Part shown: piece by piece, positions 54,106 through 62,481 of the stretch
Layout of the letters: every line of letters starts with the position of its first letter
Numbering within the stretch: position 1 is the stretch's first letter
DNA from: JAVDCA01 sp963819385
GTDB taxonomy: Bacteria > Pseudomonadota > Alphaproteobacteria > Rhizobiales > Xanthobacteraceae
DNA length: 64,000 nucleotides
Reading direction: 5' to 3'
Assembly (NCBI GenBank): GCA_963819385.1
Contig: CAWFVV010000002.1
Span: forward strand, 558,001 to 622,000
Made by a program: the position numbers and the translations under genes
The notes under the pieces: generated by a model
Seen by the model: only the letters and a program-made list of their open reading frames with translations
What the model was told of the DNA's origin: nothing
Databases searched by the model: none

Positions 54106-55332
54106 TCACTCCGCCGGCTGCGCCGCCGCGCGCTGGCGGCTCTCCACCGCGAACGCGAGGCCCGCGAAGCCGTAGACGCCGGCCAGCATGACGCCGGCGC
54201 AGGCCGCGATCACGGCGAGCACGAGCGCAAAGCCGCCGCGGTCATGCAGAAAGGCGATCAGCCCGACCGCGCCCGCCGACGAGGTGAAGTTGAGGAAATA
54301 GCGCACCGAGTAGATGCGCCCGCGCCAGGCGTCCGCGGTGAAGCGCGCCACCACGATGTCGCCGAGCGTCACCTGGCCGTAGATCGCCGCCATCCCGATC
54401 GCGAGTGAGATGAGCAGCGCAGCGCCGGTCGTATGCGCCGCAACCACGATGCCGGCGAACTGCACCGTGACCACGATCGCGAACAGCATCGGCGCCGACA
54501 CGCGCTCGACCAGCCGGCCGACCGCGATCTGCGCCAGCGCGCCGCACAGGAAGACCGCGGTCGCAAGCCCGCCCACGAGCGTCAGGTTGGCGGTGTCGCC
54601 GAGCTGCTCGTCGACGAGCTTGGGCAATGCGACCAGCACGGTGTTGAACACGAGGCCGCTCGACACCGAGATGACGACGAACAGCAGGAACATGACGATC
54701 GCGGCACGCGGCGTGAGCGGAACCGCAGCGGTCTTCTTGCGCTGCGCGATCGTGTGGGTGTCGTCGGCGACGAGCGCGCGATACACAAATCCGGTCGCGA
54801 TACAGATGATCGCCGGCACCAGGAAGGCGGCGCGCCAGCCGAACCACGACGCCAGGATCCCGGTGATGCCAGCCGCGAGCGCGACGCCGAAATTGCCGCA
54901 GACGCCGTTGAAGGCGAGCACGCGGCCCTTGGCCTGCGAGATCTCGATCAGCATCGCCATGCCGACCGGATGATAGATCGCGGCGAAGACGCCGAGCCCG
55001 AACAGCGCCGCCGCCATCACGGCCAGGTTGGGCGCGAACGCGGCGACCGCGAGCGCGAGCCCGCAGCCGATGAAGAACGCGACCATCATGTTGCGCCGGC
55101 TCCAGCGGTCGGCGAGCCAGCCGGCCGGCAGCGAGAACACGCCGAACGCGATGAACATCGCGGTCGCGAGCGCGATCAGCTCCGAATAGGGGCGGTGGTA
55201 GATGACCTCGAGGCCGATCACGACGGTCGGGTAGATGCCCAGCACGAAATGGTCGATCGCGTGCGCCCAATTGAGGAAGCCGATCTGCATCCGCTTCTCG
55301 GTGGTGGCCGGGGTGTCCGAGGCGATGTCCAT
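54106..55332 (-). CDS. Major facilitator superfamily (MFS) transporter
   Basis: 408 aa from MDIASDTPAT. About 12 hydrophobic segments are spaced as in MFS proteins. The loop 2-3 signature appears as GWLADRWSRRNMM, and NGVCGNFGVALAAGITGILA marks segment 5 as in drug/proton antiporters. A charged loop near the middle (ADDTHTIAQRKK) separates the halves. It is divergent from an AraC-type regulator with 114 bp between them, so the regulator probably controls it. Inner-membrane efflux of an unknown compound is the best guess. Confidence 0.92.
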   Translation of the reverse strand: MDIASDTPATTEKRMQIGFLNWAHAIDHFVLGIYPTVVIGLEVIYHRPYSELIALATAMFIAFGVFSLPAGWLADRWSRRNMMVAFFIGCGLALAVAAFAPNLAVMAAALFGLGVFAAIYHPVGMAMLIEISQAKGRVLAFNGVCGNFGVALAAGITGILASWFGWRAAFLVPAIICIATGFVYRALVADDTHTIAQRKKTAAVPLTPRAAIVMFLLFVVISVSSGLVFNTVLVALPKLVDEQLGDTANLTLVGGLATAVFLCGALAQIAVGRLVERVSAPMLFAIVVTVQFAGIVVAAHTTGAALLISLAIGMAAIYGQVTLGDIVVARFTADAWRGRIYSVRYFLNFTSSAGAVGLIAFLHDRGGFALVLAVIAACAGVMLAGVYGFAGLAFAVESRQRAAAQPAE

Positions 55333-55446
55333 GGGTCTGCGGTCTTTCAAGGATGTCGGGCCGGCCCTTGCCGGCAGTCGATCCGCACCGTACTCTTGCA
55401 CATTCGCGATGTTCTGCCGATTTTCGTCGTGTTTGGGCCAAATCTG

Positions 55447-56238
55447 ATGCCGAGATTCCACCAGGTCGAGCTGCACCCGATTCTCGACGACGCCCCCCGC
55501 CCCGTCGCCGCCATGGGCAAATCCTTCGCCGACGGCGACCGCACGACGGTGCATCGCCATCGCCGCGGCCAGCTCCTGCACGCGGTGAGCGGCATCATGC
55601 GCATCGAGACCGCCGAGGCCGCCTGGCTCGTGCCGCCCGCGCGCGCCCTGTGGATGCCGCCCGCCATGGCGCATCGTGTCACCATGCGCAGCCGCGTCGA
55701 GATGCGCACGCTCTTCATCGATCCGCACGCCGCCGACGCGCTCCCGCGCGCCCCGACCCTGGTCGAGGTCTCGGGTTTGCTGCGCGAGCTGATTCTCGCG
55801 GCACTGGAAGAGCCCGCCGCCTATGACGAGGCGGGCCGCGGCGGCCTCGTGGCGCGGCTGATCCTGATCGAGCTCGCCCGCATCAAGGACCACCCGCTCG
55901 ACCTGCCCATGCCGCGCGACCCGCGCGCGCTGCGCGTCGCGCGCGACCTGCTCGACCGCCCGGCCCTGCCGCTCGATCTCGACCAATGGGCGGAGCGTTC
56001 AGGCGCAAGCCGGCGCACGCTGGCGCGGCTGTTTCGGCATGAGACGGGCTTGAGCTTTGCGGAATGGCGGGCGAGGCTACGGGCGGTCGAGGGGCTGGCG
56101 CGGTTGTCGGCCGGGGCATCGGTGTCGGCGTCGGCAAATGCAGTGGGATATGATAGCCCGAGTGCATTCTCCGCGATGGTGCGACGGAGCCTGGGCAACG
56201 CACCGCGGCGGTTGGCACAGCTTCGTAGGGTGGGTTAG
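55447..56238 (+). CDS. AraC-family transcriptional regulator with cupin N-terminus
   Basis: 263 aa. An N-terminal cupin-like sensor (HRHRRGQLLHAVSGIMRIET, VPPARALWMPPAMAHRVTMR) precedes two helix-turn-helix units: SGASRRTLARLFRHETGLSF and VSASANAVGYDSPSAFSAMV, ending in the AraC-type RRSLGNAPRR. It resembles NimR/YeaM-type regulators that control a divergent MFS exporter, which is exactly the arrangement here (MFS gene at 54106-55332). The inducer is unknown. Confidence 0.92.
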   Translation: MPRFHQVELHPILDDAPRPVAAMGKSFADGDRTTVHRHRRGQLLHAVSGIMRIETAEAAWLVPPARALWMPPAMAHRVTMRSRVEMRTLFIDPHAADALPRAPTLVEVSGLLRELILAALEEPAAYDEAGRGGLVARLILIELARIKDHPLDLPMPRDPRALRVARDLLDRPALPLDLDQWAERSGASRRTLARLFRHETGLSFAEWRARLRAVEGLARLSAGASVSASANAVGYDSPSAFSAMVRRSLGNAPRRLAQLRRVG

Positions 56239-56262
56239 CGCCGAAGGCGCGTAACCCACCAT
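56224..56262. repeat. Small palindromic repeat at the end of the AraC gene
   Basis: GTAGGGTGGGTTAGCGCC / GGCGCGTAACCCACCAT. Same plan as RPT-H but with different arms. It overlaps the last codons of the regulator. Confidence 0.65.
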
Positions 56263-56288
56263 GTAAATCGCAAATCGACATATCGCCC

Positions 56289-56320
56289 GATGGGTTTCGC
56301 TTCGCTCAACCCATCCTACG
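56289..56320. repeat. RPT-C palindromic repeat (half copy)
   Basis: GATGGGTTTCGCTTCGCTCA followed by ACCCATCCTACG, the right half of the RPT-C unit. It lies between the AraC gene and the end of the permease gene. Confidence 0.75.
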
Positions 56321-56322
56321 AC

Positions 56323-57462
56323 TCAATCCAGCGTCCGTCTGAACCTCGTTACCGCAATCACCATTGCGACCAGCATCAACCCCGCCAGCGCCAGCGTGTC
56401 GTAGCGCAAATCCGCCAGCGTCGCGCCCTTGAGCATGATGGCGCGCACGATGCGCAGGTAGTGCGTGAGCGGCAGGCACTCGCCGACATAGCGCGCCCAG
56501 GTCGGCATGCCGGCGAAGGGAAACAGGAAGCCCGACAACAGCATGTTAGGCAGGAAGTACATCATCGCCATCTGTATGGCCTGCAGCTGGTTCTGGGCGA
56601 GCGTCGAGAACGTGTAGCCAGTCGCGAGATTGGTGGCGATGAAGAGCGTCGTGAGCGCCGCGAGCAGCACGAGGTTGCCGACGATCGGTACCGCGAACAG
56701 CGCGACGCCGGCGAGCACGATGACGGTCGCCTGCAGGAAGCCGACCAGCACGTAGGGCGTGATCTTGCCGAGCATGATCTCGAGCGGCGTCACCGGCATC
56801 GACAGCAGGTTCTCCATGGTGCCGCGCTCGGTCTCGCGCGTGACCGAGAGCGCCGTGAAGATCAGCATGGTGAGCGTGAGGATGGTCCCGAGCAGGCCCG
56901 GCACGATGTTGAGCTGGCTCGACTGCGCCGGGTTGTAGCGGGCGTGCGTCACGATGCTGAACGGCATCGGCCCGCTCGCGGGGATTTGACGGTCGTTGAC
57001 GAGCGCGGTCTGGATGAGCTGGTTGAGCGCGCCGAGCGCGTTGCTCGACGCCACCGGATCGGTCGCGTCGGCCGCGACCAGGATCGCGGGCCGGTCGCCG
57101 CGGCGCAGATCGCGCTCGAAATTCTGCGGGATCTCGATGCCGAACAGCACCTGGCCGGACTTGAGCACGCGGTCGAACTCGGCCTCGTCGCGCACCCGCC
57201 GCGTCACCTGGAAGTAGCGCGTGTTCTCCAGTGCCTTGAGGATGGTGCGGCCGACATCGCTCGATTCCTGCATCAGCACCGCAGTCGGCAGGTCGCGCGG
57301 CACCGTGTTGATGGCGTAGCCGAACAGCACGAGCTGCATGATCGGGATCGAGATCATGGTCGCGAACGTGACGCGGTCGCGGCGCAGCTGCAAGAACTCC
57401 TTGAGCAGCATGGCGCCGGTGCGCCGCCAGAAGCCGGAGCGGAACGCGATCGCGCTGCTCAT
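56323..57462 (-). CDS. ABC transporter permease (ABC-2 type)
   Basis: 379 aa. The N-terminal membrane helix (RVTFATMISIPIMQLVLFGYAI) is followed by a large extracytoplasmic domain (~45-180), then five helices in the C-terminal half, with GLLGTILTLTMLIFTALSVT and REtERGTMENLLSMPVTPLE, the conserved ABC-2 loop. This is the YhhJ/YbhR type that pairs with an HlyD-like protein and an ABC ATPase, as encoded just upstream on the same strand (26-bp gap). It forms the inner-membrane channel of an efflux system. Confidence 0.92.
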   Translation of the reverse strand: MSSAIAFRSGFWRRTGAMLLKEFLQLRRDRVTFATMISIPIMQLVLFGYAINTVPRDLPTAVLMQESSDVGRTILKALENTRYFQVTRRVRDEAEFDRVLKSGQVLFGIEIPQNFERDLRRGDRPAILVAADATDPVASSNALGALNQLIQTALVNDRQIPASGPMPFSIVTHARYNPAQSSQLNIVPGLLGTILTLTMLIFTALSVTRETERGTMENLLSMPVTPLEIMLGKITPYVLVGFLQATVIVLAGVALFAVPIVGNLVLLAALTTLFIATNLATGYTFSTLAQNQLQAIQMAMMYFLPNMLLSGFLFPFAGMPTWARYVGECLPLTHYLRIVRAIMLKGATLADLRYDTLALAGLMLVAMVIAVTRFRRTLD

Positions 57463-57487
57463 CGATCCTTCCTCATTGGGCGCCTCC

Positions 57488-58480
57488 TCATTGGCGGTTG
57501 TCCCGCCGGCTGTCGGAGCGGTTGTCGGTCGCTTGCCCCATCAGCTCGATGAACACGTCCTCGAGCGAGGCCTCGGACTTCTCCCAGCGCAGCGCCGGAT
57601 CGGCGCGGTAGGGCGCGATCGCGGCCTCAAGTGCCGCGGCGTCGCGCCCCGATACGTGCAGGCTCGCGCCGAACGGTGCCACCATGGTGACGCCGTCGCG
57701 ATGCGCCAGCTCGTCGCCGAGCCGCATGAGGTCGCCGCCGCTCACCGTGTAGGTCGCGAGATGCGCGTTCGCGATCACCTCCGCCACCGTACCCTGCGCG
57801 AGCAGCCGGCCGTACGCGATGTAGGCGATCTCGTGACAGCGCTCGGCCTCGTCCATGTAATGGGTCGAGACCAGCACCGTCAGGCCTTCGCCGGCGAGCG
57901 CGTGGATCTGGTTCCAGAACTCGCGCCGCGCCTTCGGGTCGACGCCGGCGGTCGGCTCGTCGAGCAGCAAGAGCTGCGGGTTCGGCAGCGTGCAGGCGCC
58001 GAGCGCGAGCCGCTGCTTCCATCCGCCCGACAGGCTGCCGGCGATCTGCTCCTCGCGGCCGTTGAGGCCGAGCCGCTCGATCGCGCCGCGCGCCGCCGCG
58101 CGCGGGTTCGCGATGCCGTGGATGCGCGCGACGAACTCGAGGTTCTCGCGCACCGAGAGATCATCGTAGAGGCTGAAGCGCTGCGTCATGTAGCCGACGT
58201 GGTACTTGATCTTCTCGGCATCGGTACGGATGTCGTAGCCGAGGCAGGTGCCGCGGCCGGAGTTGGGCGTGAGCAGGCCGCACAGCATGCGGATGGTCGT
58301 GGTCTTGCCCGAGCCGTTCGGCCCGAGGAATCCGTAGATCAGCCCGCGCTTGACCCGCATCGTGAGATTGCTCACGGCCGGATGTCCGTCGAACGACTTG
58401 CTCAGGCCCTCGACCTCGATCGCGATGTCCGACGCCGGCGCGCCCGCATCACCGCGCGCAGTGTGGGGCACAGCGCTCAC
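57488..58480 (-). CDS. ABC transporter ATP-binding protein (efflux)
   Basis: 330 aa. Walker A GPNGSGKTTTIRML (about 54-67), signature LSGGWKQRLALG, Walker B LLLLDEPTAGVDPKARREFW and the H-loop STHY are intact. The C-terminal ~90 residues form an accessory domain seen in YhiH/DrrA-type exporters. The ATG overlaps the HlyD stop by 4 bp (ATGA), so the genes are translationally coupled. It powers export through the permease encoded next. Substrate unknown; antibiotics or other toxic compounds are typical. Confidence 0.95.
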   Translation of the reverse strand: MSAVPHTARGDAGAPASDIAIEVEGLSKSFDGHPAVSNLTMRVKRGLIYGFLGPNGSGKTTTIRMLCGLLTPNSGRGTCLGYDIRTDAEKIKYHVGYMTQRFSLYDDLSVRENLEFVARIHGIANPRAAARGAIERLGLNGREEQIAGSLSGGWKQRLALGACTLPNPQLLLLDEPTAGVDPKARREFWNQIHALAGEGLTVLVSTHYMDEAERCHEIAYIAYGRLLAQGTVAEVIANAHLATYTVSGGDLMRLGDELAHRDGVTMVAPFGASLHVSGRDAAALEAAIAPYRADPALRWEKSEASLEDVFIELMGQATDNRSDSRRDNRQ

Positions 58481-59262
58481 CGCTTCGCCTCGGTGCCGGC
58501 CTGGGCGGGCAGCCGCACGTCGACCGGCTGGCCGACCCGCAGGTTGGCGGGGTTCTCGGGCAACGCCTCGATCAGGTAGACGAGCTTGGCGCGTTCCTCC
58601 TGGCTGTAGATCACCGGCGGCGTGAACTCGGCGCTCTTGGCGATGAAGCTCACCTTGGCGGCGAAGTCGGCCGCGCAGCCGTCGCAGTTCACCTTGACGT
58701 CCTCGCCGTAGGCGATGCGCGCAAGCACGGTCTCGGGGACGAAGAAGCGGATCTTGATGTTGCCGGGCGGCAGCAGCGCGACGATCGGCTTCGACGCGGT
58801 CACGACCTCGCCGGGGCGGAAGTAGACCTGCTCGACCGAGCCGGTGACCGGGCTCGCGATGCTGCGCCGTGCGAGCCGCGTCTGCGAGGTGTTCACCTGC
58901 GCTTCCGCCTGGCGCAGCGCGGCCTGGGCGGCGTCGAAGTCCTTCTGGGTGCCGGCGCCGGTTTTCAGGAGCTGCTGTGCGCGGTCGAAGGTCTGCCTCG
59001 CATTGGCAAGCGTCGCGAGAGTCATGTCGAGGTCGGCCTTGAACAGGTCGGCGTCGAGGGTGAACAGCGGCACCCCCTTCTCGATCCGGTCGCCTTCCTT
59101 GACGGCGAGCGTCTCGACCCGGCCGTTTTCGTCGGCCCCGACGAAAATGAGGTTCGCCTCGACCCAGCCCTGGAAGGCCGGGTCCTTGTCGCCGCAGCCG
59201 CCGAGCAAAGGCGCGAGCGCGACGAGGAAGACGAAAGCGATGGAAGCACGTGATCCGCGCAC
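58477..59262 (-). CDS. HlyD-family membrane-fusion lipoprotein
   Basis: 261 aa from a GTG at 59262. The longer open frame reads through repeat RPT-B and is rejected. The leader VRGSRASIAFVFLVALAPLL ends in the lipobox LGGC, so the mature protein is a lipoprotein. The membrane-fusion body has AVKEGDRIEKGVPLFTLDAD, a coiled-coil arm (TLANARQTFDRAQQLLKTGA) and RRSIASPVTGSVEQVYFRPG. It bridges the inner-membrane ABC exporter to an outer-membrane channel (not encoded here). The GGGAG of the repeat's own arm may serve as the ribosome binding site. Confidence 0.88.
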   Translation of the reverse strand: MRGSRASIAFVFLVALAPLLGGCGDKDPAFQGWVEANLIFVGADENGRVETLAVKEGDRIEKGVPLFTLDADLFKADLDMTLATLANARQTFDRAQQLLKTGAGTQKDFDAAQAALRQAEAQVNTSQTRLARRSIASPVTGSVEQVYFRPGEVVTASKPIVALLPPGNIKIRFFVPETVLARIAYGEDVKVNCDGCAADFAAKVSFIAKSAEFTPPVIYSQEERAKLVYLIEALPENPANLRVGQPVDVRLPAQAGTEAKR

Positions 59263-59270
59263 GGCGCCGG

Positions 59271-59398
59271 CGCTCCCTCTCCCCGCTCTTCGCGGGGAGA
59301 GGGTCGGGGTGAGGGGTGGTCCCGCGATTTCGAACGCTGCGACTCGCGGAGACGCCCCCTCACCCCGACCCTCTCCCCGTAAACGGGGAGAGGGAGCG
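59271..59398. repeat. RPT-B palindromic repeat (copy 6)
   Basis: Hairpins CTCCCCGCTCTTCGCGGGGAG-like at 59276 and CTCCCCGTAAACGGGGAG at 59374, with GGTCGGGGTGAGGGG / CCCCCTCACCCCGACC arms. It lies between tetR and hlyD of the efflux operon. Confidence 0.85.
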
Positions 59399-59426
59399 CG
59401 ACCGCCGAGCTCTCTATCGCGCATCG

Positions 59427-60134
59427 TCATGGCGCACATCCTTCGAAGAGGGTGTCGAGATGCGCGCGCATCATGGTGGCAACGTCGAGCGGCGCGAAGC
59501 GATCGAACAGGCCGCTCCACACGATCGCCACCATGCCGGGCGCGACGATGAGCTGGGGAAAGCGGATGAGCGTGTCGTCCTTGAGCTCGCCGCGCTCAAG
59601 CGCGCGCGCGAGCAGCGTCCGCATCGCGGCGAGCGCCCGCTCGACCACATTGCGGTAGTGGAATTCGGCGAGCTCGGGAAAGCGCGGACCCTCGGTCATG
59701 ACGAGACGCAGCACGTTGCGCCGCTGCGTCGAATAGATCTCGCGCACGAACAGGTCCATGAACCCGGTGATCACGTTGCGGATCGGGATGTCGGGCGGCG
59801 GCGCCTCCAGCACCGTGACGAGCGGCACCAGCATGGTGGTGACGATCTCGCGAAACAGCGCTTCCTTGTCGTCGAAGTAGAGATAGATCGTGCCCTTGGC
59901 GACGCCGGCGCGCGCCGCCACGTCGTCGATGCGGGTCGCCGCGAAGCCGCGCGCGCAGAACTCGTCGAGCGCCGCCTGCACGATCGCGGCGCGGCGCGCC
60001 TCGCTCTTGGCGGCGCGGTTGGTGGCGGACTTGCGGACTGCCGGCGGCGTCTTGCCGGACGTCTGGCGCAGCGGCGACGCCCGGCGCAACGCCCGCCGGC
60101 CGCCGCCCCGTCCTCTCGGATTGCTCGTGCGCAT
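59427..60134 (-). CDS. TetR-family transcriptional regulator
   Basis: 235 aa from MRTSNPRGRG (GGAG seven bases upstream; earlier starts run into the operator). A basic, Arg-rich N-terminal tail (~45 residues) precedes the TetR helix-turn-helix: AIVQAALDEFCARGFAATRI, DDVAARAGVAKGTIYLYFDD. The C-terminal ligand/dimer domain is all helical (TQRRNVLRLVMTEGPRFPEL). It is the first gene of the efflux operon hlyD-ABC-permease and probably represses it. Two matching palindromes lie just upstream. The long basic tail is unusual for the family. Confidence 0.93.
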   Translation of the reverse strand: MRTSNPRGRGGGRRALRRASPLRQTSGKTPPAVRKSATNRAAKSEARRAAIVQAALDEFCARGFAATRIDDVAARAGVAKGTIYLYFDDKEALFREIVTTMLVPLVTVLEAPPPDIPIRNVITGFMDLFVREIYSTQRRNVLRLVMTEGPRFPELAEFHYRNVVERALAAMRTLLARALERGELKDDTLIRFPQLIVAPGMVAIVWSGLFDRFAPLDVATMMRAHLDTLFEGCAP

Positions 60135-60160
60135 CGCCCGTCTCCGCATGAAGTCGTCAT

Positions 60161-60190
60161 AAATTATGACTGACTGGTCAGTCATAATTT
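60161..60190. promoter_or_regulatory. Palindromic operator 1 of the TetR operon
   Basis: Half-sites AAATTATGACTGAC and GTCAGTCATAATTT separated by TG: a perfect 14-base inverted repeat. It lies 27 bp upstream of the tetR start. The core TGACTGAC-N2-GTCAGTCA recurs at 60272. Confidence 0.9.
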
Positions 60191-60271
60191 CGCACGATCG
60201 AGGGCGCCTGCCAAGGGGGAGCCAAGGGGAGCCAAGGGGAAATCAGGGCAAAAGCCGACCATGCGTCAAAA

Positions 60272-60289
60272 TGACTGACCAGTCAGTCA
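60272..60289. promoter_or_regulatory. Palindromic operator 2 of the TetR operon
   Basis: TGACTGAC, CA, GTCAGTCA: the same core as operator 1, perfect over 8+8 bases. The centres of the two sites are about 105 bp (ten helical turns) apart, which would suit looping or two promoters. Confidence 0.88.
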
Positions 60290-60397
60290 AAATTTCTCAC
60301 GCGGGATTACTGGAACAAGACCAACGCAAAAAAAGCGAGTGATTTCAGTGCAGTCGCGAGACCGAAGGGCTGGGCCGAAAGGGCCCGCCCCCGCCGC

Positions 60398-60778
60398 TCA
60401 GCCCTTCACGTCGCACGCGAAGGCGCGGATCACGCAGTCGCGGCCGCCGTATTTGTAGCAGCTCTTGAGCGCGACATTCTCGGCCTCGCCCAGCCGGCGG
60501 GCCGACGCGAACCCGTGCGGGCCGCACGGGTGGTGGCCGTCGATCGCCAAGGCGCCGCAGCTGTGACGGAGCATCATCACGACCTTGCAGCTCGCGCCGT
60601 TGCATTTGCCGGCCGCTGCCGCGCGCGCCGCATCGGCGCTGCGGTAGTCAAAGGCATAGCCGTAGGCCGCGCAGGCGCCGACCGCCATCGCGCCCGCCGA
60701 CTGGCCGGGCCCAACGCTTGCCACCCACACGCTGATGCCGACGGCCACGAGGGCCGCGGCCCGCAAAACACGCGTCAT
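60398..60778 (-). CDS. DUF4189 exported protein
   Basis: 126 aa, ATG with GGAGG six bases upstream. A Sec signal peptide spans 1-28 (LRAAALVAVGISVWVASVGP). The mature part is Cys-rich with the DUF4189 pattern: GACAAYGYAFDYRSADAARA, KCNGASCKVVMMLRHSCGAL, and CYKYGGRDCVIRAFACD. Six or so Cys probably form disulfides, so the protein acts in the periplasm or is secreted. Family function is unknown. Confidence 0.88.
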   Translation of the reverse strand: MTRVLRAAALVAVGISVWVASVGPGQSAGAMAVGACAAYGYAFDYRSADAARAAAAGKCNGASCKVVMMLRHSCGALAIDGHHPCGPHGFASARRLGEAENVALKSCYKYGGRDCVIRAFACDVKG

Positions 60779-60855
60779 GGAGTCCCTCCCCCGAAGGAAT
60801 GACGCAAGCGTATGGGCGAATGGTTGCGAGTTGGTGAATACGAACCGGACGCGCG

Positions 60856-62481
60856 CTACGCGCGCTCCCGCTCGATCTCCGCCCTGACGGCCGATAGCGC
60901 GTCCGGCGTGTCGACATCGATCAGTGCGCCGTTGCCCGTCACCGGCACCTCGGCGACCGCCTCCGGATAGCTGACGATCAGGTGGCGCGCGCCCACGTCG
61001 CCGTCGAGCTTGGCGAGATCGCCGAAGAAGCGGCGCGACCACACCACCGGATTGCCGCGCTTGCCCGCGATTGTCGGCACCGCGATAAGCGCGCCCTTCT
61101 CGGGATCGAACGCCGCGATCAGCCGGTCGATCAGCGCCGCATCGACTTGCGGCATGTCGCCGAGGCAGACGATGGTGCCGTCGATGTCCGCCGGCAGCGC
61201 CGCGATGCCGGCCTTGAGCGAGGTCGACAGCCCTTCCGCATAATCCGGATTGTGCGCGAACGTGACCGTGAACCCCTTGAGCGCGGCCTCGACCTGCTCG
61301 CGCTGATGCCCGGTCACGACCACCACGGGCCGTGCGCGCGACGCGAGCACCTGCTCGGCCGCGATGCGCACCAGCGGCTTGCCGCCGATCTCGGCGAGGA
61401 GCTTGTTCGGCCCGCCCATGCGGGTCGAGCGGCCCGCCGCGAGCACGATTCCCGCGACGCGCTGGGCGACCGGCGGCTCGATCTCGCGCGGCTGCGGACG
61501 CGTGACGATCTCCATCAAGAGCCCGCCGACACCCATGCCGGTGATGTCGCGCCGGGTCACCGGCAGCCCGCACAAGAGCCGCGCCAGGATCCAGTCGAAG
61601 CCGTTCTCCTTCGGGCTGCGCGCGCAGCCCGGCGCGCCGAGCACCGGCCGGCCGTTCGCGGCGGCGACCAGCATGAGATTGCCGGGATCGACCGGCATGC
61701 CGAAATGCTCGATCGTGCCGCCGACGGCCTCGACGGCCGCCGGGATCACGTCGCGCTTGTCCGCGATCGCGGAGGCGCCGAACACGATGACGAGCTCGGC
61801 GCCGCTCTTGAGCACCTCGTCGAGCGCACGGGCGAGCGCCTGCGTCTCGTGCGGCACGCGCCGTTCCGCGACGATCGTCGCGTTGGCGGGCGCGAGACGG
61901 TCGAGGGTGACGCGCAGCGTCTTGTCGATCACCTTGTCGGCAAGCCCCGGCAGCAGCGTCGAGATCACGCCTACTTTGCGAATCTTGTACGGCGCGACGC
62001 GCACCAACGGCACCGCGGCGCGCGCGGCGGCAAGCGCCTTGTCGCACGCCGTTTTCGACACCGCGAACGGAATGATCTTCACGGTCGCGATCATCTTGCC
62101 GACCACGACCGGCGCGAAGGCTTCGAGCGTCGCGAGCGTGATGTCGGGATCGACCTCGTTGAGCCGGTCGATGGCGTCCTCGTTGACGACCAGGACGCCG
62201 GCAGCTTCCGCGAACAGGTTGGCACGCCCCGTGAAGGCACGGTCCACATGCACGCCTTCGCCCGCGACCGCGTCGGCGATCTCGGCCGCCGCCGTGTCCT
62301 CCGACACGTCGCCGGGCTCGAGCCGCGCCACCGTGATCGACGGAATGCCCGCCGCGCGCAACGCCGCAATCTCCGGCTCGCCCACCACCGTGCCCTTCTT
62401 GAGCACAAGGCCGGCCGAGCGGATCGAATGGACGACGATCGCGCCCTTGGCGTCGGCCGGCGCGACGGCGCCGAACTTCAT
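60856..62481 (-). CDS. Molybdopterin-binding/nucleotidyltransferase fusion protein (MoCF plus MobA-like)
   Basis: 541 aa from MKFGAVAPAD. Residues ~1-335 are a molybdopterin-binding domain with VVGEPEIAALRAAGI, ELVIVFGASAIADKRDVIPA and PVLGAPGCARSPKENGFDWI. Residues ~343-541 are an NTP-transferase domain with GIVLAAGRSTRMGGPNKLLA and CLGDMPQVDAALIDRLI. This combination is known in alphaproteobacteria for molybdenum cofactor nucleotide attachment (CTP- or GTP-type) for xanthine-oxidase-family enzymes. The start overlaps the XdhC stop by 4 bp. It belongs to a maturation cluster with two XdhC-type genes and CoxE. Confidence 0.9.
   Translation of the reverse strand: MKFGAVAPADAKGAIVVHSIRSAGLVLKKGTVVGEPEIAALRAAGIPSITVARLEPGDVSEDTAAAEIADAVAGEGVHVDRAFTGRANLFAEAAGVLVVNEDAIDRLNEVDPDITLATLEAFAPVVVGKMIATVKIIPFAVSKTACDKALAAARAAVPLVRVAPYKIRKVGVISTLLPGLADKVIDKTLRVTLDRLAPANATIVAERRVPHETQALARALDEVLKSGAELVIVFGASAIADKRDVIPAAVEAVGGTIEHFGMPVDPGNLMLVAAANGRPVLGAPGCARSPKENGFDWILARLLCGLPVTRRDITGMGVGGLLMEIVTRPQPREIEPPVAQRVAGIVLAAGRSTRMGGPNKLLAEIGGKPLVRIAAEQVLASRARPVVVVTGHQREQVEAALKGFTVTFAHNPDYAEGLSTSLKAGIAALPADIDGTIVCLGDMPQVDAALIDRLIAAFDPEKGALIAVPTIAGKRGNPVVWSRRFFGDLAKLDGDVGARHLIVSYPEAVAEVPVTGNGALIDVDTPDALSAVRAEIERERA

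Noticed and set aside
54433..55446. Long plus-strand reading frame continuous with the AraC gene
   Set aside because: It lies antisense to the MFS transporter and is highly charged without family pattern. The AraC protein starts cleanly at 55447 with its cupin domain.
59263..59520. Longer HlyD start including the repeat
   Set aside because: Residues 1-86 of that frame translate the RPT-B hairpins and the end of tetR; the lipoprotein leader begins at the GTG at 59262.
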